DNA from: Pseudomonas grimontii
Lineage (GTDB): Bacteria; Pseudomonadota; Gammaproteobacteria; Pseudomonadales; Pseudomonadaceae
Direction of reading: 5' to 3'
DNA: 64,000 nt
NCBI RefSeq assembly: GCF_007858185.1
Contig: NZ_VFES01000009.1
Location: 62,001 to 126,000 of the forward strand
This document shows, piece by piece, positions 12,884 to 21,241 of the stretch. The notes below the pieces were generated by a model. The model did not search any database. It was not told the DNA's origin and saw only the letters and a list, made by a program, of their open reading frames with translations. Both the position numbers and the translations under genes were made by a program. Each line of letters starts with the position of its first letter. Position 1 is the stretch's first letter.

Positions 12884-13672
12884 TCAGGGCACCGCCATCA
12901 CATCAATGCGATACGGCTCGAAAATCTTCAGCATTTCGCCGCTATCGCGCAGTCGCTTGAGCAACGCCGAAAACGCCTCGCCCGTGATCGGCGCCTTGGG
13001 CCGCAGCAACGCGTAATGGTGATAAACCTGATCGATGCGCTCCGACACCAGGAACTGCCCGGCCATATCCACATTGCGCGCCATGAAGTCACTCAAGTAC
13101 GAACGGGTCACCAGGGCGATGTCCGCACGTCCGCGCGCAACCATCAGCAGGTTGCTGTCATGGGAGTAGGTCAACGTGGCGTTGAAGTGCTCGGCCATGT
13201 ACTTGGGGTCGGGGTTGAAGTTGGCAAAGGCGTAGTGATAACCGCTGAACACCGCCAGGCGCTTGCCGGCCAGGTCGGCGAAATAGCGTTGGTCACGGCC
13301 GGGATCACGCTGGGCGACGAAGATTTCCGCATCCTCAAGCCCCATGTCGACGCTGGTGTGGGGAATTTTCTGCCAGCCCCAGGCAGGATTTTCGAAGATG
13401 GCCACGTCGACCCGGCCCTGCTCGAAATCGCGGAAGCGCCTGGGGATGGAGGTGGGCACCAGCACAAACTGGTAGTCGGTTTGCGAGGCGTTCAGGGCCT
13501 CCACCAGTTGCGGTAACAATCCGGTGTCGGCGCCCTTCTCTGGGCGCACGGTATAGGGCGGGAAATGCGCCGCGCCGATGCGCACCAGTTGCGCAGCCGA
13601 AGCCGGCAACCATGCTGCGGTGCCGAGTGCCCATAAAGTAAGTCCTGCAGCCAACCGCCATGGCGATAACAT
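12884..13672 (-). CDS. Periplasmic solute-binding-like protein (SBP_bac_3 family), role unknown
   Basis: A 262-residue protein with a signal peptide (hydrophobic stretch LAAGLTLWALGTAAWLPASA then cleavage near ASA-AQ) and the two-lobe fold of family 3 amino-acid-binding proteins: beta-strand opening VRIGAAHFPPYTVRPE, DTGLLPQLVEALN, and GRADIALVTRSYL late in the chain. No permease or ATPase gene is adjacent, so it is an orphan binding protein rather than part of a visible ABC transporter. It is convergent with pvdS (two-base gap). A GTG at 13684 is an alternative start; the ATG at 13672 gives the more typical signal peptide. A link to siderophore metabolism is only positional. Confidence 0.8.
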   Translation of the reverse strand: MLSPWRLAAGLTLWALGTAAWLPASAAQLVRIGAAHFPPYTVRPEKGADTGLLPQLVEALNASQTDYQFVLVPTSIPRRFRDFEQGRVDVAIFENPAWGWQKIPHTSVDMGLEDAEIFVAQRDPGRDQRYFADLAGKRLAVFSGYHYAFANFNPDPKYMAEHFNATLTYSHDSNLLMVARGRADIALVTRSYLSDFMARNVDMAGQFLVSERIDQVYHHYALLRPKAPITGEAFSALLKRLRDSGEMLKIFEPYRIDVMAVP

Positions 13673-13765
13673 CAAGGCACACACCGTTCAATACATCGAT
13701 GGCGATAAGCTAGGCGTTTTTGTCCAGCGAGACAACTTTCCGTCGGCAAATTAATAGCTTGCGCC

Positions 13766-14389
13766 TCAATCGGCCTTCAAAACCATCAGTAAGGCTTCTT
13801 CGGCCAATTGCTCCAGGGTCAGGCTGCCCTCGGCGCGAAACCAGGTGGTGGTCCAGGACAAGGCCCCGGTGAGGAAGCGGCGCGCAATAAACACATCGCC
13901 CTTGATGTAGCCCGCCGCCTTGGCCTCGCCCAATACCTGCAGCCAAATGTCTTCATATACATCGCGCAGGGCCAGCACGTGGGCCTGGCCGTCGGCCGAC
14001 AGCGAACGCCATTCATACACCAGCACCGCCATGGCCTCGCCGCTGCCGCCCATGATCGACTGCAACTCGCAGCGAATCAGCGCCAGCACACGTTCGCGCA
14101 CGTTGGTCGCCTCCTCGAGCGAGGCGCGCATCAAGGCCGTGTTGTAGTGGATGGTTTCCTCCATCACCGCGCGCAGGATCTCATCCTTGCTCTTGAAGTG
14201 ATGAAAGATGCTGCCAGACTGAATGCCCACGGCGCTGGCCAGGTCACGCACGGTGGTGCGCTCAAAGCCCTTGTTGCGAAACAGGTGAGCCGCGGTTTGC
14301 AGCAACTTGCCCCGGGCACTGTCGGGGTCGGTCAATTGGCCGCCGTCGACCATGGTGCGCATTACCCGCAGGGCTTTGTGCTCATCCAT
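13766..14389 (-). CDS. atuR: TetR-family repressor of the acyclic-terpene genes, AtuR
   Basis: A 207-residue TetR-family regulator. The N-terminal DNA-binding helices are clear (TTVRDLASAVGIQSGSIFHH, with HF typical of the recognition helix); the C-terminal half is the ligand-binding/dimer region. It is divergent from atuA, the known arrangement in P. aeruginosa, where AtuR represses the atu operon and is relieved by a terpenoid intermediate. I chose the ATG at 14389 because it follows GAGGAG with good spacing; a longer frame reaches 14428 but has no ribosome site. Two mirror-image operator candidates lie at 14448-14463 and 14491-14506. Confidence 0.88.
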   Translation of the reverse strand: MDEHKALRVMRTMVDGGQLTDPDSARGKLLQTAAHLFRNKGFERTTVRDLASAVGIQSGSIFHHFKSKDEILRAVMEETIHYNTALMRASLEEATNVRERVLALIRCELQSIMGGSGEAMAVLVYEWRSLSADGQAHVLALRDVYEDIWLQVLGEAKAAGYIKGDVFIARRFLTGALSWTTTWFRAEGSLTLEQLAEEALLMVLKAD

Positions 14390-14447
14390 GCTGCTCTCCT
14401 CTACTTCTACTGACGTCTTGGCCGGCAATTTAGGCCGTGCCAGTCAC

Positions 14448-14463
14448 CCAAGCAAGCGCTTGG
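14448..14463. promoter_or_regulatory. AtuR operator candidate 1
   Basis: CCAAGCAAGCGCTTGG, containing the perfect 10-bp palindrome CAAGCGCTTG (14453-14462). It is the exact reverse complement of the second site at 14491-14506. Placed 58 bp before the atuR ATG, it suits autoregulation. Confidence 0.72.
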
Positions 14464-14490
14464 CTAAAACTTGTGACCAGAGTTTACAAA

Positions 14491-14506
14491 CCAAGCGCTT
14501 GCTTGG
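14491..14506. promoter_or_regulatory. AtuR operator candidate 2, in the atuA promoter
   Basis: CCAAGCGCTTGCTTGG, mirror image of site 1, with palindrome centres 39 bp apart. A weak promoter (TTTACA 14483-14488, 18-base gap, TAGTCT 14507-14512) would hold this operator in its spacer, so binding would block atuA transcription. Confidence 0.7.
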
Positions 14507-14542
14507 TAGTCTCATTGCCAGCCATTCGAGGAAGGATTTCTC

Positions 14543-16321
14543 ATGAGCAAAACGGTTCGTATCGGCTGCGCCAGCGCCTTCTGGGGCGACACCTGCACTG
14601 CCGCCGCGCAGTTGGTGCACGGCGGCAAGCTGGATTACCTGGTGTTCGACTACCTGGCGGAAGTCACGATGTCGATCCTCGCCAGTGCCCGGATGAAAGA
14701 TCCCCAGGCCGGCTACGCCACGGATTTTGTCGAGGTACTCACGCCGTTGCTGGCCGAGATCCAGCGCCAGGGCATCCGCGTGATCAGCAACGCCGGCGGC
14801 ATCCACCCTCAAGCCTGCGCCGCTGCCCTGCAAGCTGCCTGCGATAAAGCCCAAGTCCCGCTGAAAATCGCCGTGCTGCTGGGCGATGACCTGCAACCGC
14901 GGCTCAAGCACCTGCACGGCATCACCGACATGTTCAACGGCGCGCCGCTGCCGCCGATGTGCGTGTCCGCCAATGCCTACCTCGGCGCACCAGGCATCAC
15001 GCAGGCACTGCAACTGGGCGCGGACATCGTCATCACTGGCCGGGTGGTCGACAGCGCGGTGGTCAGCGCGGCGTTGGTGCATGAATTCGGTTGGTCGTGG
15101 CAGGACTACGATCGCCTCGCCCAGGCAGCCTTGGCCGGGCATATCATCGAATGCGGCGCGCAGTGCACCGGCGGCAACTTCACCGACTGGCGCGATGTGC
15201 CCGACTACGAGCACATCGGTTTCCCCATCGTCGACGTCAGCGCCGACGGCCAGTTCACGGTCAATAAAGTCGAGGGCAGCGGTGGCCTGATCAGCGAACT
15301 GAGCGTGGCCGAACAGCTGTTGTATGAAATCGGCGATCCACGCGCGTATCTGCTGCCCGATGTGATCTGCGACTTCAGCCAGGTCAAGCTGCAGCAGCAA
15401 GGCAAACATTGCGTACGCCTGCACGGCGCCAAGGGCCTGCCGCCGACCGCGCAATACAAGGTCAGCGCCACCTACCCGGAGGGCTTTCGCTGCACCGCCA
15501 GTTGCCTGATCGCCGGGATCGATGCGGTGGCCAAGGCCGAGCGGGTCAGCCAGGCGATCATCAACAAGACCTCGGAACTGTTCAGCCAGCGCGGTTGGGC
15601 GCCCTACACCGACGTGAACATCGAACTGCTCGGCAGCGAAGCGACGTATGGCGCTCACGCCCTGCGCCACGACTGCCGTGAGGTGGTGGTCAAGCTGGCG
15701 GTGCGACACCCGAGCAAGCAGGCGCTGGTGTTGTTCGCCCGCGAGATCGCCCAGGCTGCCACCGGGATGGCGCCGGGACTGACCGGGATTGTCGGCGGGC
15801 GGCCAACGGTCTACCCGTTGATCCGCTTGTTCTCGTTCCTGATCGATAAGGCCGCCTGCGAGGTGGTGATCGACTTCCAGGGCCAACGCCACGTCTGCGC
15901 GTTGCCCATCGCCGACGCCCCGCTCCTGCCTGCCGCCCCGATGGACCCGCCCAAACCCCAAGGCCGCGCCGACGCCAGCGTACCGCTGGTGAAACTCGCC
16001 GTGGCGCGCTCCGGCGACAAGGGCAACCACAGCAATATCGGGGTCATCGCCCGCGCCCCCGAGTACCTGCCGTGGATCGCCGAAGCGCTGACCCCGGAGG
16101 TACTCGTCGACTGGATGGGCCACGTGCTCGACCCCGTGCACGGCCGCGTCGAACGCTGGTATTTGCCCGGCAGCCACAGCCTCAACTTCCTGCTGGAAAA
16201 CGCCCTCGGCGGCGGCGGCATCGCCAGCCTGCGCATCGATCCCCAGGGCAAGGCCTTCGCCCAGCAACTGTTGGAAATCCCCATCGCCGTGCCGCAACAC
16301 ATCGCCAATCAACTCACTTAA
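14543..16321 (+). CDS. atuA: AtuA, DUF1446 protein of acyclic terpene utilisation
   Basis: A 592-residue protein with an N-terminal DUF1446 region ([11 protein letters not shown] at the start, [11 protein letters not shown] near residue 93, [13 protein letters not shown] near 168) and a C-terminal region with [17 protein letters not shown] near residue 490. It is the first gene of the atu operon; AtuA is required for citronellol/geraniol growth in P. aeruginosa but its exact reaction is not settled. The ATG is preceded by GAGGAAGGA. atuB begins 12 bp downstream. A very long open frame on the opposite strand (14444-18835) is a codon-bias shadow. Confidence 0.93.
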   Translation: MSKTVRIGCASAFWGDTCTAAAQLVHGGKLDYLVFDYLAEVTMSILASARMKDPQAGYATDFVEVLTPLLAEIQRQGIRVISNAGGIHPQACAAALQAACDKAQVPLKIAVLLGDDLQPRLKHLHGITDMFNGAPLPPMCVSANAYLGAPGITQALQLGADIVITGRVVDSAVVSAALVHEFGWSWQDYDRLAQAALAGHIIECGAQCTGGNFTDWRDVPDYEHIGFPIVDVSADGQFTVNKVEGSGGLISELSVAEQLLYEIGDPRAYLLPDVICDFSQVKLQQQGKHCVRLHGAKGLPPTAQYKVSATYPEGFRCTASCLIAGIDAVAKAERVSQAIINKTSELFSQRGWAPYTDVNIELLGSEATYGAHALRHDCREVVVKLAVRHPSKQALVLFAREIAQAATGMAPGLTGIVGGRPTVYPLIRLFSFLIDKAACEVVIDFQGQRHVCALPIADAPLLPAAPMDPPKPQGRADASVPLVKLAVARSGDKGNHSNIGVIARAPEYLPWIAEALTPEVLVDWMGHVLDPVHGRVERWYLPGSHSLNFLLENALGGGGIASLRIDPQGKAFAQQLLEIPIAVPQHIANQLT

Positions 16322-16333
16322 AGGAGCGCTGCC

Positions 16334-17206
16334 GTGGCCTTCGACTCGATCTTCAAAGCCGGCCTGTTTCAGGGCCACACCGTGATCGTCACCGGCGGTG
16401 GCAGCGGGATTGGCCGCTGCACCGCCCATGAGCTGGCGGCCCTGGGGGCCCAGGTCATCCTCGTTGGGCGCAAGCCGGAAAAACTCGCCAAGGTCGCGAC
16501 TGAAATTACCGAAGACGGCGGCACCGCCCATTGGCAGGCCTGCGACATTCGTGACGAAGAGGCGGTGAAGGCGCTGGTCACACAGCTTATTCACGCGCAC
16601 GGGCCGATCCATGGCCTGGTGAATAACGCCGGTGGGCAGTATCCGTCGCCGCTGGCGTCGATCAACCAAAAGGGTTTTGAAACCGTACTGCGCACCAACC
16701 TGGTCGGCGGTTTCCTGATGGCACGGGAAGTGTTCAACCAGTCGATGAGCAAGCACGGTGGGGCCATCGTCAACATGCTCGCCGACATGTGGGGCGGCAT
16801 GCCCGGCATGGGCCACTCCGGTGCGGCGCGAGCGGGCATGGACAACTTCACCAAGACCGCCGCCTTCGAGTGGGGGTGCGCCGGGGTGCGGGTCAACGCC
16901 GTGGCGCCGGGCTGGATCGCGTCCAGCGGCATGGACACCTACGAAGGCGCGTTCAAGGCAGTGATCCCCACCCTGCGTGAACACGTGCCGCTCAAGCGCA
17001 TCGGCACCGAGTCGGAAGTCAGCGCCGCCATCGTGTTTCTGCTCAGCCCTGCCGCCGCATTTATCAGCGGCAGCACCCTGCGTATCGACGGCGCCGCCAG
17101 CCTCGGCAGCCGTGCCTGGCCGCTGCACAAGGCGCAACCACCGAGTGAAGCGTTCAACGGTTTCCACCGCGCGTACTTGCCCGATGTGCTCAAGGGGGAG
17201 CAATAA
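16334..17206 (+). CDS. atuB: AtuB, short-chain dehydrogenase/reductase-like protein of terpene utilisation
   Basis: A 290-residue SDR-fold protein. The nucleotide-binding motif VTGGGSGIG (residues 17-25) and the structural NNAGG (~96) are present. Where classical SDRs carry YxxSK, this protein reads HSGAARAGMDNFTK, so the catalytic Tyr and Lys are replaced by His and Arg, as in trans-2-enoyl-CoA and 2,4-dienoyl-CoA reductase-like members. A role in redox handling of terpenoid CoA esters or alcohols is inferred from the operon. The GTG start at 16334 follows AAGGAG; no ATG fits as well. atuC starts 3 bp after the stop. Confidence 0.9.
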   Translation: MAFDSIFKAGLFQGHTVIVTGGGSGIGRCTAHELAALGAQVILVGRKPEKLAKVATEITEDGGTAHWQACDIRDEEAVKALVTQLIHAHGPIHGLVNNAGGQYPSPLASINQKGFETVLRTNLVGGFLMAREVFNQSMSKHGGAIVNMLADMWGGMPGMGHSGAARAGMDNFTKTAAFEWGCAGVRVNAVAPGWIASSGMDTYEGAFKAVIPTLREHVPLKRIGTESEVSAAIVFLLSPAAAFISGSTLRIDGAASLGSRAWPLHKAQPPSEAFNGFHRAYLPDVLKGEQ

Positions 17207-17209
17207 ACC

Positions 17210-18826
17210 ATGCCGGCGATTGACAGCCTGATCGATCCCCACAGCCCGCTGTTTGCGCAAAACCGCGCCGCCATGCTGGCTGGCATCCAACACCTGCACC
17301 AGCTGGAACAGGCCCTGCTGAGCAAGGCCCAGGAGGCCAAGCCTAAGTTCGACAAACGCGGCCAACTGCTGCCGCGCGAGCGCCTCAACCTGCTGCTGGA
17401 CCCTGGCGCACCGTTCTTGGAACTGGCGAGCCTGGCTGGCTACAAGCTGCATGATGACAAGGACGGCAGCGCCGCCGGCGGTGGATTGATCGCCGGTATC
17501 GGCTACGTCAGCGGCGTGCGCATGCTGGTGGTGGCCAACAACAGCGCGATCAAGGGCGGCACCATTTCGCCCTCCGGCCTGAAAAAATCCCTGCGCCTGC
17601 AACAGATCGCCATGGAAAACAAACTGCCGGTGGTGACCCTCGCCGAAAGCGGCGGCGCCAACCTCAACTATGCCGCGGAGATTTTTGTCGAAGGCGCGCG
17701 CAGCTTTGCCAACCAGGCGCGCATGTCGGCCATGGGCTTGCCGCAGATCACCGTGGTGCATGGCTCGGCCACCGCCGGTGGTGCGTACCAGCCAGGGCTG
17801 TCGGATTACGTGGTGGTGGTACGCGGTAAGGCCAAGCTGTTCCTCGCCGGCCCGCCGTTGCTCAAGGCGGCGACCGGTGAAGTCGCCACCGATGAAGAGT
17901 TGGGCGGCGCCGAGATGCATGCGCAAATCGCCGGCACCGCTGAATACCTGGCGGAAAACGACGCCGACGGCGTGCGCATCGTGCGAGAAATCGTCAGCCT
18001 GTTGCCCTGGAATGACCGCCTGCCGCTGGCGCCAAAACGCGCATATCAGGAACCGCTGTACCCCATCGACGACCTGCTGGGGCTGATCCCCGATGACCCG
18101 AAAAAGCCCTACGACGTGCGCGAGATCCTCGCGCGCCTGGCCGACGGCTCGCAGTTCCTCGAGTTCAAGGGAGAGTTCGACGCCCATACCGTCTGCGGCC
18201 ATCTGCACATCCAGGGCCGCGCGGTCGGCGTGATCGGCAACAACGGCCCGATCACGCCCAAGGGCGCGAGCAAGGCGGCGCAGTTTATCCAGCTGTGCGA
18301 CCAGAGCCGCACGCCGCTGCTGTTCCTGCACAACACCACCGGCTTCATGGTCGGTACTGAATCGGAGCAGCAAGGGGTGATCAAACACGGCGCGAAGATG
18401 ATCCAGGCGGTGGCCAACGCGCGGGTGCCTAAACTCACCGTGGTGGTCGGCGGCTCGTACGGCGCCGGCAACTATGCGATGTGCGGTCGCGGCCTGGACC
18501 CGCGTTTTATCTTCGCCTGGCCCAACAGCCGCACCGCGGTGATGGGCGGTGCGCAGGCGGGCAAGGTGCTGCGGATTGTCACCGAGGCCAAACAGCTGAA
18601 GGACGGTTTGGTGCCCGATCCCAAAGTGCTGGACATGCTCGAGCAGGTCACCGCGCAGAAGCTCGACAGCCAGTCCACCGCACTGTATGGCAGTGCCAAC
18701 CTGTGGGACGACGGGCTGATAGATCCCCGGGACACCCGCACGCTGCTGGGGTTTCTGCTGGATATTTGTCACGAGGCCGAAGTCCGGCCATTGCAGCCGA
18801 ACAGCTTCGGCGTGGCGCGTTTTTAA
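17210..18826 (+). CDS. atuC: Geranyl-CoA carboxylase, carboxyltransferase (beta) subunit AtuC
   Basis: A 538-residue carboxyltransferase of the acyl-CoA carboxylase beta family (CT-N and CT-C halves), working with AtuF to carboxylate cis-geranyl-CoA to isohexenylglutaconyl-CoA. Seen: LLPRERLNLLLDPG near residue 57, the oxyanion and acyl-binding stretch ESGGANLNYAAEIFVEGARS near 145, HGSATAGGAYQPG near 184, and the C-half FLHNTTGFMVGTESEQ and GGSYGAGNYAMCGR. Length equals the family norm. It could be confused with LiuB (methylcrotonyl-CoA carboxylase), but the atuRAB-DEF neighbourhood supports AtuC. The ATG lies three bases after the atuB stop, and its ribosome site (GGGGGAG) lies within the atuB end. 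Confidence 0.93.
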   Translation: MPAIDSLIDPHSPLFAQNRAAMLAGIQHLHQLEQALLSKAQEAKPKFDKRGQLLPRERLNLLLDPGAPFLELASLAGYKLHDDKDGSAAGGGLIAGIGYVSGVRMLVVANNSAIKGGTISPSGLKKSLRLQQIAMENKLPVVTLAESGGANLNYAAEIFVEGARSFANQARMSAMGLPQITVVHGSATAGGAYQPGLSDYVVVVRGKAKLFLAGPPLLKAATGEVATDEELGGAEMHAQIAGTAEYLAENDADGVRIVREIVSLLPWNDRLPLAPKRAYQEPLYPIDDLLGLIPDDPKKPYDVREILARLADGSQFLEFKGEFDAHTVCGHLHIQGRAVGVIGNNGPITPKGASKAAQFIQLCDQSRTPLLFLHNTTGFMVGTESEQQGVIKHGAKMIQAVANARVPKLTVVVGGSYGAGNYAMCGRGLDPRFIFAWPNSRTAVMGGAQAGKVLRIVTEAKQLKDGLVPDPKVLDMLEQVTAQKLDSQSTALYGSANLWDDGLIDPRDTRTLLGFLLDICHEAEVRPLQPNSFGVARF

Positions 18827-18840
18827 GGAGAACAATAAAA

Positions 18841-19998
18841 ATGATCTTCACCCAGGAACACCAGGAACTGCGCCGCACCGTCCGCGCCTTCGTCGACCGC
18901 GAGATCAACCCCCATGTGGACGAATGGGAAAAGGCCGGGCGCTTCCCCATCCACGACATCTTCCGCAAGGCCGGCGAGCTCGGCTTGCTGGGGATCTGCA
19001 AACCGGAACAATTCGGTGGCATGGGCCTGGACTACAGCTACTCGATCGTCGCCGCCGAAGAGTTCGGTACCATTCGCTGCGGTGGCATCCCCATGTCCAT
19101 CGGCGTGCAGACCGATATGTGCACTCCCGCCCTCGCCCGCTTCGGCTCCGATGAGTTGCGCGACGAGTTCCTGCGCCCGGCCATCAGCGGTGAGCAGGTC
19201 GGCTGCATCGGCGTCTCGGAAGTCGGCGCCGGTTCCGATGTGGCCGGGCTCAAGACCCATGCGCGCAAGGACGGCGATGACTACGTGATCAACGGCAGCA
19301 AGATGTGGATCACCAATTCGCCCAGCGCCGACTTTATCTGCCTGTTGGCCAACACCTCCGACGACAAGCCGCATATCAACAAGTCGCTGATCATGGTGCC
19401 GATGAACACCCCCGGTATCAGCGTCAGCCCGCCCCTGGAAAAGCTCGGCATGCACAGCTCCGAGACTGCCCAGGTGTTCTTCGACGGCGTGCGCGTGCCG
19501 CAGCGCAACCGCATCGGCCACGAAGGCGCGGGCTTCATGATGCAAATGCTGCAGTTCCAGGAAGAACGCCTGTTTGGCGCAGCCAATATGATCAAGGGCC
19601 TGGAGTACTGCATCGACAGCACCATCGCCTACTGCAAGGAGCGCCAGACCTTCGGCAAGGCGCTGATCGACAACCAGGTGATTCACTTCCGCCTGGCCGA
19701 ACTGGCTACCGAAATCGAATGCCTGCGCGCACTGGTCTACCAGGCCACCGAGCAGTACATCAAGGGCCAGGACGTGACGCGCCTGGCCTCCATGGCCAAG
19801 CTCAAGGCCGGGCGCCTGGGCCGCGAAGTCAGCGACAGTTGCCTGCAATACTGGGGCGGCATGGGCTTCATGTGGGACAACCCGGTGGCCCGCGCTTATC
19901 GCGACGTGCGCCTGGTGTCGATTGGCGGCGGCGCCGACGAAATCATGCTGGGCATCATCTGCAAACTGATGGGCACTTTGCCTGGGAAAAAGCCATGA
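18841..19998 (+). CDS. atuD: Citronellyl-CoA dehydrogenase AtuD (acyl-CoA dehydrogenase family)
   Basis: A 385-residue FAD flavoprotein that desaturates citronellyl-CoA to geranyl-CoA. Family marks: EQFGGMGLDYSYS, CIGVSEVGAGSDVAGLKT and KMWITNSPSADF in the FAD-binding middle domain, CKERQTFGKALIDNQ and the C-terminal LQYWGGMGFMWDNPVAR. The usual catalytic Glu after GGxGY is Asp here, while Glu occurs in FQEERLF (~residue 240), the alternative position used by isovaleryl-CoA-type enzymes, which fits a branched substrate. The ATG at 18841 follows AAGGAG; a longer upstream frame overlaps atuC and is not used. It overlaps atuE by four bases (ATGA). Confidence 0.93.
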   Translation: MIFTQEHQELRRTVRAFVDREINPHVDEWEKAGRFPIHDIFRKAGELGLLGICKPEQFGGMGLDYSYSIVAAEEFGTIRCGGIPMSIGVQTDMCTPALARFGSDELRDEFLRPAISGEQVGCIGVSEVGAGSDVAGLKTHARKDGDDYVINGSKMWITNSPSADFICLLANTSDDKPHINKSLIMVPMNTPGISVSPPLEKLGMHSSETAQVFFDGVRVPQRNRIGHEGAGFMMQMLQFQEERLFGAANMIKGLEYCIDSTIAYCKERQTFGKALIDNQVIHFRLAELATEIECLRALVYQATEQYIKGQDVTRLASMAKLKAGRLGREVSDSCLQYWGGMGFMWDNPVARAYRDVRLVSIGGGADEIMLGIICKLMGTLPGKKP

Positions 19999-20756
19999 AT
20001 ACCCTGCTGCTCGAACCCCATAACGGCGTGCTGCACATCACTCTCAACCGGCCCGAATGCCGCAATGCCATGAGCCTGGAAATGGTCAACGAACTGCGCG
20101 CGGTGCTGGCGGCATTGGACAGCCAGGTACGCGCGGTGGTGATCAGCGGCGCAGGCGGGCACTTTTGCGCGGGTGCCGATGTGAAGGATCTGGTCAGCGC
20201 CGGCAATCAATTGCAGGCGCTGAACCGGGCGTTTGGCACGTTACTGCAAGAAGTGGAAGCCGTGGCGCAAGTGGTGATCGTCGTGCTGCAAGGCGCCGTG
20301 CTGGGCGGTGGGTTTGGCCTGGCCTGCGTAAGCGACATCGCGATTGCCGATCACCAGGCGCAGTTCGGTTTGCCGGAGACCAGCCTGGGGTTGCTGCCGG
20401 CCCAGATTGCGCCGTTTGTGGTCAAGCGTATCGGCCTGACCCAGGCGCGACGACTGGCACTCACCGCCGCACGCTTTGATGGATTGGAAGCTCAACGGCT
20501 GGGGCTGGTGCACTTCGCCGAGTGCGATCCACAGGCATTGGCGGAGCGTTTGGATGAGGTGCTGGGGCAGGTGCTGCGCTGCGCGCCCGGTGCCAACGCG
20601 CGCACCAAGGCGCTGCTGCTGGCCAGCGTGGAGCAGCCATTGGGGCCGCTGCTGGATCAGGCGGCGCAGTGGTTTGCCGAGGCGGTGACCAGTGCAGAAG
20701 GGATTGAGGGGACGCAGGCGTTTGTGCAGAAGCGCAAGCCTGGGTGGTGCAAATGA
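19995..20756 (+). CDS. atuE: Isohexenylglutaconyl-CoA hydratase AtuE (crotonase family)
   Basis: A 253-residue enoyl-CoA hydratase-like enzyme for the step after geranyl-CoA carboxylation. The first oxyanion motif SGAGGHFCAGADVKDLV and the second GAVLGGGFGLACVSDIAIA are present. Of the two crotonase glutamates, one is kept (GLPETSLG) and the other is Gly (GGGFGLA instead of GGGxELA), as I recall for LiuC/AtuE-type hydratases. The start overlaps the atuD stop (ATGA), implying translational coupling. The end of the gene is followed by a long inverted-repeat element before atuF. Confidence 0.9.
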   Translation: MNTLLLEPHNGVLHITLNRPECRNAMSLEMVNELRAVLAALDSQVRAVVISGAGGHFCAGADVKDLVSAGNQLQALNRAFGTLLQEVEAVAQVVIVVLQGAVLGGGFGLACVSDIAIADHQAQFGLPETSLGLLPAQIAPFVVKRIGLTQARRLALTAARFDGLEAQRLGLVHFAECDPQALAERLDEVLGQVLRCAPGANARTKALLLASVEQPLGPLLDQAAQWFAEAVTSAEGIEGTQAFVQKRKPGWCK

Positions 20757-20767
20757 CGCCCGCTGAG

Positions 20768-21229
20768 CATGGGTATCTACACAATTTTCAGTGGTCTGTG
20801 GCGAGGGCGCTTGCTGCCGTGGCGGCCTTCGGGCCGGCCGCTTTTTGGGGTTTGGGTGAGTACATATCCGTTGCTGCGGTAACGGCTGCTTAAGGTTCCG
20901 CCCTTACGGCGGGTCACTTTTGGAAAAGAGCCCCAAACGTAACCAAAAGGGCTCTTGCCCCACCACTCGGTACCTCGCCTAGGCTCGGTATGGCCGAACG
21001 CAGGCTTTGGAGCGTGGGTAACCCGGCAGGACGCCGGGTTAGCCGTCCTGGGCCATGGATGGCCCATTGCGGCGGCCCACGCTCCAAAGCCGGAGTGAGG
21101 GCACACCGAGCCTAGGCGAGGTGCCGAGTGTTGGGCGAGGACCTTTTGCTTACTTTTGGGTCCTTCCAAAAGTGAGCCGCCGTAAGGGCGGAACCCTAAG
21201 TGGCCGTGACCTAAATAACGGATATACAC
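20768..21229. repeat. Long inverted-repeat element between atuE and atuF
   Basis: Two arms of about 160-170 bp (left about 20859-21030, right about 21050-21229) are imperfect reverse complements: left TTCCGCCCTTACGGCGG pairs with right CCGCCGTAAGGGCGGAA, and the GGCTTTGGAGCGTGGG and CCTCGCCTAGGCTCGGT blocks also recur inverted. The centre reads CCATGGATGG. The outer left part (20768-20858) carries CATGGGTATCTACACA and a REP-like TGTGGCGAGGGCGCTTGC. The same outer blocks recur at 52126-52370. An RNA copy would form a very long hairpin. No protein gene is seen; the last bases come within 13 bp of the atuF ATG. Confidence 0.88.
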
Positions 21230-21241
21230 ACGGAGCAAAAA

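Noticed and set aside
14444..18835. 1463-codon minus-strand frame opposite atuA, atuB and atuC
   Set aside because: It spans three well-supported genes and their junctions on the other strand; composition is that of a codon-bias shadow.
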